Assembly (NCBI GenBank): GCA_001953115.1
Contig: LSSL01000486.1
Coordinates: 1-40,835, forward strand
Source: Smittium mucronatum
Lineage: Eukaryota > Kickxellomycota > Harpellomycetes > Harpellales > Legeriomycetaceae
Direction: 5' to 3'
DNA: 40,835 nt
The notes under the pieces are model-generated. The model was given only the letters and a program-made list of their open reading frames with translations, was not told where the DNA came from and did not search any database. Every line of letters starts with the position of its first letter. The stretch's first letter is position 1. The position numbers and the translations under genes were made by a program. Positions 1 to 10,943 of the stretch are shown here, in pieces.

Positions 1-2742
1 GAATATAAGAAAAAGAAATAATATAACAGGAAGGAGGGAAGGTCGACATAAAATTATTTTTATTAGATTCATCAGTTTTTATACCAATAAAAATTTTTAT
101 AAGCTATTTATAAACCTAAGAGATATTATTATAAATTTCATATCGAAAATATCACAAAAATTGTTAAATTTTGAAAATAATATCAAATTTTTTTTTATAT
201 ATTAATTATCAAACCTGAGGCTTTTCACAGGCTATCTATCAAAAATCTCAATGTTTTTTTTAATAATATAATGGCTGCTATGCGTTACATAGATCAATTT
301 TGAGATTTAAGTTTAGTTATTTAAGATTAAAATTCAAATTTAACACTAATAAACAATTTAAAGGAAAAATAATCTTATGAATTTTTAAATTTTTTTTTAA
401 TAAAATAAACTCCAATCTAGCACATACCAATATATATATATATATAAAATAAATAATCTCTCAAACCCAGTGCTTAATATAAGAGTTATACGGTTAATTT
501 AAATGATTCCTATTTGGAAATCATAATTGAATTATTTTTAAGTAAGTAAAATTAAACTTCTTTTAATATAAATTTCAAAGCATTTTAATTCTGAAAAAGT
601 GAATAAAATTAATTTATTTTGGAAATTTCAATAAAAATAAATTGATTTTTGGACCCATCAAAAATAATCTGAAAAATATACAAAAAATTTCAAATAAAGC
701 TAAAAATTATGCTTACGGAATAAGTACTGAATAAATGAACCCAATTTCAAAGTTAAAAGTCCCAAATAATAATTATATACATTGAGGAATTTTTTTTAAA
801 AATATTGATGCCTGCTAGCTTTAATGAAATACATAGTACGATTTATAAATATTCCAGGTATTCAATTTTAAGAATTTGAACTTATTTTAAAAAATCAAAA
901 AATCAGACAAAAAAAGTAAAATTAATAGCCGTATGAATTTCACTTATTTTTATATAGGCGGAAATTTTTATAGTAGCGGTGATTTTATTTGATTTTTTGC
1001 AATCTCTACCTATATAAAAATAAATCCCAGAATGAAATTAATTTAATACCACTATAATAATTTTTTAATTTGGTATATTATATATTATATTATCATTCTA
1101 TGTAACATATTAACTTAGAAAAACTGGAATAGTTCAATTAATATGAGTTTTTGATTATTAAACTTCCAACATTTTGATTTCAAAGGTTATATTATTTAGG
1201 AGAACATAAAACCTTCGGGAATTGAATATACGAAAAAATGGAGAATGTAAATGGTTAAAGATATATATACATATATATGCATATATATGCATAAATAAAT
1301 TATTTTTTTTATGTGCCATTTAAAAAATTCATTAAATAGCTATATATATAGTCCAAAATTATGAAATTATTATATTTAAAGGTTATCCATGAATTTCATT
1401 TTTTTTTAGCCAAATTTTCCTTAATTTCCAGATTTAGTACTAAATTTTTCTTTTAATTGAACAAAAATTAAGCCAAGCTCTTTTTCGGGTCTTTCTAGTA
1501 GCATTTTCGTTAAAATGGGTGATAAAACATCATCAATTAAATTTTCATTACTTTTTGGTAAATTAAGGCGATCCAAATATTACGGTAAAATGGTTTCTTT
1601 TTTCAATATTTACCGATATTTTTATTATGATTTTTTTGTCCAGATAATTGATTAACCTAAATAAGTGTAGAAAAGTTATTTCATACTTCTCTACATAACG
1701 GTGAAAAAAATTATTTTGTGAAATACTTACTAATAAATCTCCCCCTTCTTGACTCACAAAGTCAAATTAAGAATGTCTTAATCAAACTATTTTGATATTT
1801 TGTGCCAAATGCTATGAATTTTTTTTAAATAATTTTTATTGTTTAAACTCAAATTTTTATAAAAAATATTCTCGGCTTTTTAAAAAAACTTCCCGTTAAA
1901 TAAAATTAAAATAATTTTTTTTTAAATCAATATGATTACCGATTAGAACACATTTAAAGATAAAAATCCGTATCTTGGGGTTATAAAATGAGACGAAGCT
2001 CATTTATAAACCTCTTTTTTATATATATAACCATATATATCCTCAAAAATCGATTTTAATCTTGATATTCCATCTTTTAATGAATTCTTACCAATATTTT
2101 TAGCGACTGGAAAATTTTCTTAGTATAACTCCCCGAATTGATCTAAAATACTTTAATTTAAATAAACCATTTATCTACACTTTTTCGCAAATGGGATCTC
2201 TTTGGAGATCAATTTTTTTTATCAAATTTAAAATGCCGCTCATAATAACCAATATAATAATTTTTTAGGTATAAATTCATTGTATCTTTTAATATTTACG
2301 ATAAAATCTGAACGTAAATGTAAGACTTTTGAGCGTTATATTCTTAATTATATTGGAAGGATATTTCCTAATCCAGGAATTATTAAGTAATAAACAACAT
2401 TAAATATATCCAGAGCTCAGATTACAAGCGTATAATGATATTATAGGGATTATATTTTGGTATATAAGGTGCGAGGTAAAGGGAAATTGGTCAGCTATAT
2501 AATATTTCGTTATTTTTTAAAAAAATCGAAATTCGTACCAGCATTAAGAAATGATATTTTCTCTAAATTTTTTTTATTTTACAGACTTTCATAAGACTCT
2601 CAGCAGTGGAAATTTTTTTATATAATATTAATACAATATGCAAAATTATGTGATTTTTCTTGATAATAAACTTAAAAGCATGTTTTTTATATCATCTTTT
2701 TTCGAATAAGGAAGTGTTTCTAGCATCAAAATTTCGCCTTAA

Positions 2743-2753
2743 CCCCCCCCCCC
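2743..2753. repeat. Poly-C homopolymer, 11 bases
   Basis: An uninterrupted run of 11 C lies in otherwise AT-rich DNA, followed by CTCC. It is notable because the only other long G/C homopolymers in the window border the assembly gap at 26277-26798. It has no coding context. Confidence 0.9.
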
Positions 2754-4594
2754 TCCATTTTTCCTATTTAACTATAGAAAAATGTCTATAGCATGTATTT
2801 TTTTGATATTTAACTAAATAAAAAAACGAATTTTATTTAGATATAATTATATCAATTTAGTGCTGTAAATTATTCTGTAAAAAATATTCAACTAAATTTT
2901 TTGATCCATAAAATTAAATTAGGTATTTTATTGTATATCAAAGATTTTTAAATAAACTTTTCTGATCTATGCTGCTTTTACACAAATATTCTGAACATAT
3001 AAATTCATTATTCTTTTAAAAAAAATAGACTTTAATTCTTAATTCTACTATTTATATATCCATATTTCTTTAAAAGCATAGTGATAAGACTAGCTGTTAT
3101 TGGAAAAAAAATTAACTTATCCCAAATATATTTATCAATTCTTCAGGCTTATTATATTATTTCTTCTTCTCTTTTTTTTTCAAGGGTTTAGAAATTGAGT
3201 TAATTTTATAAAAATACAAATAAATAAAGAGATATCATTCGAATTTCCAAGATTTGAAGATAACCAATTTTTATATAAAAAAATTTGAGTGTGTTTACCC
3301 CAAAATCATCTAAAATTTTCTTGAAAATCAGAATCAGAATCGGGATAAATACTTTGATACTTTCTATATTCGGCTCTGGGTTTTATTAGGGGTTCTATCC
3401 CCCCTCTCCCAAATTTTTAGTTTTTAAATTTTATCCGGTGCTATTTTGGTGTTTTCTTTAACAAAAAATAGTATTTTTTTCATTTATATACATTTATTCC
3501 TTGGAAGTGTTATTTTAGGATTAGATGTGCACTGAAGGCCTAAAAAATTGAGTAAATGCCTTATAATTTTAATCTGCACCAGACGTGTTAGTTTTTATCC
3601 CGTTAAAACGAAAATTTTTTTTAGGAGTTTACTGGGTGAATTAATCCAGGTTTTATAATTAGTATGAAGTTGAATTTTTATTCTCTGAAATCAAGAAGTC
3701 AAATAATTTCCCGCTATTTTTGAATTTATTTTCAAAATTATATTTAAAAAAATGCCTCAATTATTTCAAAAGAAATCATTATAAAAAGTCCAAAATTGGA
3801 TGAATAGTCGCTTATTAAATCTTTCCCATTAATTTTTATTTCGAAAAAAATAAACTGGGTGGTTTTTATGGAAAGAAAGAGGGGTAAAATTTTCTTAAAG
3901 ATGGATTTTAAAGAGTTCAGTGGAAGTTTTATCCTCCTTATAAATAGAAAAATACGAAGTTTAAAACATTTTAAGAAATTATTAAATATTTTGCAAGATC
4001 CCAAACAAACAGATTTCAATTTTTTCCCCTCTTTTCTTCTAATAATCTTGAAAAAAAGTAATAATTGATATTTTTCGTAACTTAGAATATTTTATTTTTT
4101 TGGAAAAAAATCGATTAATAATAATAACTTAGTTAACTGAAATTTGAAGATAAACTAAATATGAATAGTTTATTTGTAAAACAGTTTTTTAATTAATAAA
4201 CCCGTGTGTGATTTTTGAAAAATATACCTAATAAGAATCTTTATAGACACCACCTCTAATTGCAATTTAATTTTTTTCATATCGATACCTAAAAAACGTT
4301 TATCTGGAATTTAAAACCAGAGGCGATCACCAACGATTTTTTAAATATTTAAAAATAATTTCTTTTTAAACAAATATAAAGAAATAAATCATGGTACGAA
4401 AAAAATAACTACAAAATTTTATTTTTTACTAGAGTTTTTTTTAAATTATATTGTTTATGTACTGAACTTGTAATTCTTTTCAAACCAGTAATAATTTAAT
4501 ATCTTTAACATTTTTTTAAAAAAATCATTAAAGTATATTATTAACGGGACTCAATACATTTTCACCACAGCTTGGGTGTTTTTAATAAGAAAAC

Positions 4595-4762
4595 ATGATC
4601 GACTTGAGGTTCTTTCTAATACTCGGGATAGTTTTAATCTGTTTCAACTCTACACGCACCATAAAGAGGTATATAACAGACTATAGGAGAAATAAAAAAA
4701 AAGAGGCTGTGTATCCAAGAAATTATTTTTACTTAATGTATATTCGAAAAAAAATAATGTAA
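4595..4762 (+). CDS. Possible small secreted or membrane protein (55 aa), unrecognised
   Basis: This ATG-to-TAA frame encodes 55 residues. It opens with a charged start (MIDLR) and a hydrophobic stretch, FFLILGIVLICF, at about residues 6-17, then continues with a basic tail rich in Arg, Lys and Tyr. That shape resembles a signal peptide or a single membrane anchor. I do not recognise a family. It could be a chance ORF or a first exon of something unresolved; the sequence between it and COQ8 gives no clear continuation. The only support is its shape. Confidence 0.15.
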   Translation: MIDLRFFLILGIVLICFNSTRTIKRYITDYRRNKKKEAVYPRNYFYLMYIRKKIM

Positions 4763-4855
4763 AATAAAATTTGCTAACAAAATTCAACGATTAATTTGGA
4801 TGCATTTTTATATTGCATTTAATCCACTGTAACCAAATGGGTACAAGGATCAGAG

Positions 4856-4865
4856 TATATAAAAG
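4856..4865 (+). promoter_or_regulatory. TATA-like element upstream of COQ8
   Basis: TATATAAAAG is a good TATA-box match, but it lies about 825 bases before the COQ8 start codon. A GTAAGAG splice-donor-like sequence begins at 4910, so a spliced leader is possible. The link to COQ8 is inference. TATA-like strings are common by chance in this composition. Confidence 0.2.
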
Positions 4866-5689
4866 GGTAAACGTAGTTTTTTTTTTAAAATTAGATTTAA
4901 TAAGTTCTGGTAAGAGAAATGCAAATGCATCTAAAGAAATGGAAAAAAAAAAATTGACCTTTGTGGTTGTATAGGAGCGCTGTTATTTTTCATATTATAT
5001 TTTTTGCAAAATATATTTAGTAGTGCTGTGAATTATCATCATTTTTTAAGATTCATTCAAATGAATATCCTCAAATATATTGGTGATACGGATCTTAGGG
5101 TAAATAATCTCAAGGATCACTTTGGATATTGGATTTTTTTTTAAACATTTCACACTATAATGTTTCTCACATGAAAATGCTAATAATCCTTGATAATGGG
5201 ATTTTAAGGATGGTTTTTAGGCTCCTATAAAATGTATAGGTTAAATGATCTAGTAATTTTTCTTTATTGGGAGAACTCTTTTAGATAAGTATTAAGGCAA
5301 CCCTCTTACAACCCCTTGGTCCACAAAAATAGGGTTTTTATAATTTCTAGAATCAGCTTAATTTTCAAGGGCATATCCGAAAATAAAACTATGGATTATT
5401 GATGGGACCAGATTTAGCGATTATAGCCAGTAACTAGCGTTTTCCAATTCAGCCAATGATCTACGATATCAATATTTTTATATTAAGATCAATCCAAGAA
5501 CATGATGACCCAAATTTGATTGGGAAGTATGAAAGGGTTGGATAAAAGATTAGCTTAAATAAAATCCTAAAATATGAAGTTTGTATAATTAAATAGGGGT
5601 TTGCTGATCGGAAGGTATAACATAGCTCGGTTTTCAATATACGCATCTCGGGAAATCAGTATTTTAAAGACTTTCATTTTTGAGCAAGT

Positions 5690-8216
5690 ATGTCGTGCAA
5701 AAATGGGATAATAATTTTCCACATACTGAAAGGTGCTAATGTCGGATCACAGATAGCTAAAAAGCAGCTGGTAGAATATCTGAAGACCAGTAGCCTATTT
5801 TATCCTTTCCTGGGTTCAGTTTTCAATACTGTAAACTCCGATAACAACGAAGGGAGGTTTGATAAATCAGTAGAGAAAGAAGTCAAAAAAACGGTAAATA
5901 AAACATTTATTAAAGTTATTCTGAATCTTTTAAACATGAAAAGTGTATCTTTAGAGCAAAATAAAATACCCCACAAAAAGGGGTTTTGATTCCTCCAATA
6001 TCTCGAGAACCAATCCCTTAAAAAATCCTGAAGAGCTCAAAATTGATTCTGCAATTGGGAGTTCGCAAATATCAACAATAGACATAAAAAAAGTTGATCC
6101 AGGAAAGCCTCAAAAAAACAACAAAATTCAAAGCGATTCTAGACATGCTGTTGATCAACAAAATCTTTCAAAAAACCAAGACAAATTTGACACGAAAGTT
6201 GAAAATATCATAAAGCCTGAAGAGATCTTAAAGGTATCCAAAGGAATAATATCATTAATGTTACCTAAAAATAGAAAAAATTTAGATGTAACTATTCACA
6301 AATTGAAATCTATAAAATAGAAAAAGGAACTAAAGGAGTCTAAAATACCTTCTACTAGAACAAGTAGAATATATCACTATGGAGGTAAGAAAATCTCGAA
6401 TCCCCACCTTTCTTTTCTTACGCATATTTCGAGTTTTGAAAGCTAAAGGAGAAATTGATAAAGTTTAGTTTAATTTATATATGTATATATATCTTGGATT
6501 TCTATCAAATCATTCTATATGAGTGTAGTTTTGGCAGCAGGTTTGAGTGCAGGAGCTATTTCTGAATCATTTCGCAGATGGTCAGGAAGATCAGAAAACA
6601 CTAGCGGATCAGTTTTTTTAAGCCAGGCTAATGTAGAGAGGTTGGTTGAAAAGCTTTCTAAAATGAGAGGAGCCGCATTAAAATTAGGACAGATGCTAAG
6701 TATTCAAGGTATTCTTTTAATTTCGGATATAAATAAATATAAAAACGGCTGTTTATTTCTTTTTTGATTCTTTTGTGTATTAATTTATTTTTGTACAATT
6801 TCTCTAACTTTATAGATTCGTCGTTCGTGACTAAAAATATCGAAGAGATTCTTTCAAGAGTACAAAATTCGGCAAACTACATGCCTATTAAGCAACTGGA
6901 CAAGGTCATGTCTTCTCAATTCGGCAAAGATTGGAGAGTGGGATTCAAAACCTTCAACGAGGTTCCCTTTGCAGCCGCATCAATTGGACAAGTTCATTTA
7001 GCGACCCTTAATGATGATTTAAGCAAAAAATATGGGGTTTCTGATATAGCAGTAAAAGTTCAATACCCAGGAGTTTCTGAATCCATTGATTCGGATTTAT
7101 CTAATATCCAAACGTTGCTTGTGATGAGTAAGCTTTTGCCAAAAGGATTATATCTAGACAACACAATCAAAGTTGCTCGCAAGGAACTGGGTATGGAATG
7201 CGATTACATCAGAGAAGCAGTTTCGACTGAGAAGTTTAAAGAGTTTTTCAGGAATAGTGAAGAATTCAAAGTTCCAAGCGTTATTAAAGAATTAAGCAAA
7301 GAGAAGGTTTTGACCACCGAGTTGTTACGCGGTTATCCCATATCTGACGCTTACAGATTAGACCAGGAGACCAGAGACAAGGTAAAAAAATATCAACATT
7401 CCAATTCTGTCATTTAACACATGAAATCTCTGATTCAGAAAATTTTGAAATTTTTTCATTCATTCAAAAAAAAAATCGATATTGCGGTTCTATCTATCTA
7501 TTTTAACCTTGAATTATTATTATTTTTCATAATAGCTGGGTGCCCGTATTTTGAAATTATGTTTAGACGAACTTTTTGTATTCAGATTTATGCAAACTGA
7601 TCCTAATTGGACAAACTTCCTATACGACTACGAGTCTGATAAAGTAAGAATATCTTTTTTCCGATTATTATATACCTTAATCAATAAATTCAATAAATGA
7701 ATATAGGTTGGCCTAATAGATTTTGGGGCCTCTTTGGGATTCGAGAAGAAGTTTTTGGATTTGTATATGAAAGTATTATTAACAGCTGTTAGTGGAGACC
7801 GCGAAATGTGCGCGCATTGGTCTAAAGAACTTGGATTTCTTACTGGGTTTGAATCAGAGGTTAGTTTAACAGTTTACTAATATTAGATTGATTCATGTTT
7901 CCATTCTATAATTATTATTTCTTCGGTGTGTTACTTTCTTAAGGCAATGAAACAAGCGCATGTAGATTCTGTTATGTCTCTTGGAGAGCCATTCAGATAT
8001 TCGGGATTGTACCATTTTGGAACTCAGAACGTTACCTCTACAGTGAAATCGAATATTCCAACTATAATTAATGAGCGTCTCACTCCCCCACCTGATGCCA
8101 CCTATTCACTTCACAGAAAACTTTCTGGAGCATTTTTATTATGCTCAAAGCTGTCCGCTAGAGTTAACTGCAAAGATATGTTTGAAAAAATTTCTAGCAA
8201 TTACCAGTATTCATAG
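5690..8216 (+). CDS. COQ8: COQ8/ADCK3-type atypical kinase of coenzyme Q synthesis, 8 exons
   Basis: This is the mitochondrial UbiB/ABC1-family ATPase that supports assembly and function of the coenzyme Q synthesis complex. Exons are 5690-5893, 5955-6233, 6321-6384, 6529-6708, 6816-7381, 7536-7643, 7707-7859 and 7944-8216. All junctions are GT-AG and the joined frame gives 608 residues. Family marks are [13 protein letters not shown] (about 170-182), the KxGQ motif in [11 protein letters not shown] (K234, G236, Q237), the alanine-rich loop AAASIGQ (295-301), Lys323 in [15 protein letters not shown] (370-376), TDPNWTNF with D453 and N458, DFG at 472-474, and the C-terminal [11 protein letters not shown]. 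Residues about 69-165 form a Lys/Ser/Asn-rich linker of low conservation. An in-frame TGA lies just before the chosen ATG. There is no obvious Arg-rich presequence, though a short leader exon could be missing. Identification is secure; the linker exons are the least certain part. Confidence 0.95.
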
Positions 8217-8869
8217 ATTCATTAGTTAAATTCTTAATGGAAAGACCCATTTAATTAAATGTAATACCGCATCATCTAATTCGAATCGCATTTATTTAAT
8301 AGCTATTAATAATTTTCTACCCAAATTTTTTTTGAAAAGTTGACAAAATCACGTATTGTTTTACATAGTAAATAAAAAGTTTCAAGTGTATTCTAACATA
8401 TCTATACACTATTAATTGGGTCTGTTGGACACATTCTTTTTAAAGTAGTTGGATAAAAAAATATCCCTTCTATTCACATTGCTAAAATAAATAGAAATAA
8501 AAATAGGGATATATACAGCTATTGGATACCAGCACATTTTTATCCAATTGAACCCATTTGATAGACAATGAGAAATATTGCCCAATTAAAAATGATTTGA
8601 TACGACAAAATGATTTATATTCAGTTTTTATTGAATATGTCCAAAAATACTGAATTTTATCTACTTTTCGAATCAAAGTGCTCAAAAATGCTTACTGTTT
8701 GAATCAAAATATAATTAACTCTCTTTCGATGGCCATAACTATAGTAGAACAAAATATTATTAGAAATCGAAATAGAAAAATATTCTTGTAGGCTAGAGAT
8801 AACTAAAGGAAAGAACTTATCATAAGCAATAGAATTTTTTCTAAAGTGTTAAAGATTAGCATATAGTTC
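8217..8869. other. Intergenic region COQ8-MED27
   Basis: This spacer separates two genes on the same strand. An AATAAA at 8371-8376, about 155 bases after the COQ8 stop, is a plausible polyadenylation signal. The rest should hold the MED27 promoter, but I see no distinctive element. A short reverse-strand ORF here (8482-8685) has no recognisable content. Confidence 0.55.
8371..8376 (+). terminator. Candidate polyadenylation signal of COQ8
   Basis: AATAAA lies about 155 bases past the COQ8 stop codon, a reasonable distance for a fungal 3' UTR. The hexamer is frequent by chance in this composition. Confidence 0.35.
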
Positions 8870-10228
8870 ATGAGCACGAAAGAAAACCTGATTCAGGATC
8901 TTGAGGATTCTTTAGTCAAGGTAACAATCATTTTCCGATTCCAGGAAGTTCATGCCTATTTTTATTATTTTTGATGATTTATGGTGGTTGTTTTCCGTTT
9001 TAAACATTGTTGTTTATTTAATTCGCTTTTATTTCAATGCTTTTATTATTATAGATTTACAATGTAAAGCGCCAGATCGAAGAAATCAGACACGAGATAT
9101 TTTTACCTAATCGACTGAGAAACGGTTTCAACTATAACTAAATATTATAATTATATTCTGCCTTTATTGATTTCAATCGATAATATTTAATATTTATTGA
9201 ATAGATTACGATAGGTTGGATCTTATTTCGTCAAAATTAAAGATATTGCAAAACGATATATCTTTTATAAAAAATACCACAAATAAGAATTCTGGTAATA
9301 GTTTTTTTCTATCTTAATAAAGTAGAAATCCTAATTCCATTTAATCATACTAAGATGACTGTTTTTAATTATGCTTTAAATTCTGTTTAAATTCAATTTT
9401 CAAAAATATGTAGATCTATTGTCAAAAATCGAAAAATCTGAAATATATTTTCCAGTAAACAATGAATCCGAGATTGTTCCGGTTTCTATAGATCTTGAAT
9501 TAGTCGAAAGGATGGAAATTTTATCCAAAAAGTTACATAGTTTAAAAAATCGGGAATTGGATTCAAGGTTATAAACAAAATCATAAAGATTTTCCTTCTT
9601 ACATATTCCTTTAATTTAATTTTTTTTACATTGAAATAGCTTCACAATGAATGAATTATTCCATGTTTTGGATAAATTCCAGAAAATCAGCGATGAAATT
9701 CATATATTTTTAGATAGCTTAGAGGATACTTCCTACATACAAATATATTTGGGGACGGTGATCGGTCTGAAAGTCGGGTTGTATCAGTACAAATCCGTTT
9801 CAGAACAATCTTCTGATTTAAATTCTCGTTTCAGTGAACCCAGGTACCTTATTAATTTTTTTTCCGTTGGAAAGTCCCACCTCCCGTACAACTATAAAGA
9901 CTCGAGCATTCTTGAAATTTCTCAACCCGTCCAAAACAATAGTTTTGGAAACAGAATATACGAGCTTATCCAATCCCAAATCGACAGCAAATGGGCGGAT
10001 ATTCTTATCAGCCATGAGCTACAGGTCTACTCTCTGGAGAAAATCTTGCATTGGTTTTCTTCTTTTAAATCTTTGTTCACTTCTCCATGCGATTCGTGCC
10101 TTTCCATTCTTATTTTCGAGCCTAAAGTTGGTCAAATGATACCGCCTTTAATTAGAATCGAACATCCTGAGAATAAATCTGGTTCCGGAAAGGAAACCTA
10201 CTGTCTGCACCCAGCATGTGTAGCTTGA
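8870..10228 (+). CDS. MED27: Mediator complex subunit 27 (MED27-like), 5 exons
   Basis: This is a subunit of the nuclear Mediator complex that links transcription factors to RNA polymerase II. Exons are 8870-8920, 9055-9124, 9205-9294, 9414-9567 and 9640-10228. All are GT-AG, and together they give 317 residues, close to the roughly 310 residues of animal MED27. The N-terminal half is helical and coiled-coil-like. The diagnostic part is the C-terminus: an aromatic stretch (LHWFSSFKSLFTSPCDSC, with Cys272 and Cys275) followed by PPLIRI and a final YCLHPACVA with His312 and Cys315. This matches the CxxC...HxxC zinc-binding end of the Med27 family. The first four exons are short and less conserved, so their boundaries rest on frame and splice signals. 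MED27 is not a named subunit in budding yeast Mediator. Confidence 0.85.
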
Positions 10229-10943
10229 ATTTTCCTGCTTTTTATTTAAAGATTCTCTCTAGGTTTGAGTTTGGATCTTTTAACTGTGTAATAGCTTACC
10301 CAGCTTTAACCCCGCTCATCTAATCATTTAGTTTAATTTCTCAAGGTCAATTTTTCTTTAAAATTGTCCCATGTATATAATAAAACTCGGGCCTTTAGAC
10401 CTTGAAGAAGATAATTTTTTAGTTGATCCAAGCTACCATATTATATCTAGAATTTACCAATGTCGTTTTCACATTGAAATTTGGTTTTTATTTCTGTTAT
10501 ATATGAGGAACATGTAAATGAAAAACTAAATTCATTGGCATTGAAAAGCATAAAAAATTAATTAACACAATGACGATTTTCTGTTAAAGTTTCCTTATTT
10601 CCTAAAGAAATTAAAAGTTAAGTGATCTATGAATTAAAATTTGGTAGTTCTTTTTTATTAAAAATAAAAGATACTCATACTAATAAAAACTGATTTATAA
10701 TACAATCGAATTTAGATTCGATAGCTACCTTTAATTTAACGAGTAAATCTTTTAAAGAAATGCGATCTGGATAACTCAAATATCTCTATACCTAAAAGAT
10801 TCTTGCTGTTATCAGATGAGACACTCATTACATCCCTAAATCAACATACTTTCGGTTAAGATTTCGGATATAAAGAAGAATCGAACCAAAGCATGAAATA
10901 AATACAATTTAATAAACGAGTTGAAAAAAAGATTGTGGGCTTT
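10229..10943. other. Convergent intergenic region MED27 / WDTC1-like
   Basis: The two flanking genes converge, so both 3' ends lie here. AATAAA at 10379-10384 (+) sits about 151 bases after the MED27 stop. For the reverse gene, ATTAAA reads on the minus strand at 10913-10908. I see nothing else in the region. Confidence 0.55.
10379..10384 (+). terminator. Candidate polyadenylation signal of MED27
   Basis: AATAAA lies about 151 bases after the MED27 stop codon, in the convergent spacer. The position is plausible, but the hexamer is common by chance here. Confidence 0.35.

Larger units (their letters stand above)
1..5689. other. AT-rich region without a convincing gene
   Basis: Both strands show only short ORFs made of Asn, Lys, Ile, Phe and Leu codons, as expected by chance in such AT-rich DNA. 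None has a recognisable motif or a consistent exon chain. Visible landmarks are a (TA)8 run at 431-446, an ATATAC/ATATGC-type run near 1260-1292, an 11-base C run at 2743-2753, and a TATA-like TATATAAAAG at 4856-4865. The last part (about 4560-5689) is somewhat less AT-rich and may hold the COQ8 promoter and leader. A 55-codon ORF with a signal-peptide-like start (4595-4762) is listed separately. Confidence 0.6.

Noticed and set aside
3744..4068. Overlapping ORFs on both strands near 3.9 kb
   Set aside because: Composition is Lys/Ile/Phe/Leu-rich on both strands, with no motif or splice continuation; typical chance frames.
5690..6320. COQ8 as a frameshifted pseudogene
   Set aside because: Consistent GT-AG introns restore one frame and the conserved motifs, and all later motifs are intact.
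9818..10139. Overlapping frames on both strands within MED27 exon 5
   Set aside because: They are shadows of the conserved MED27 frame, whose CxxC...HxxC end is diagnostic.
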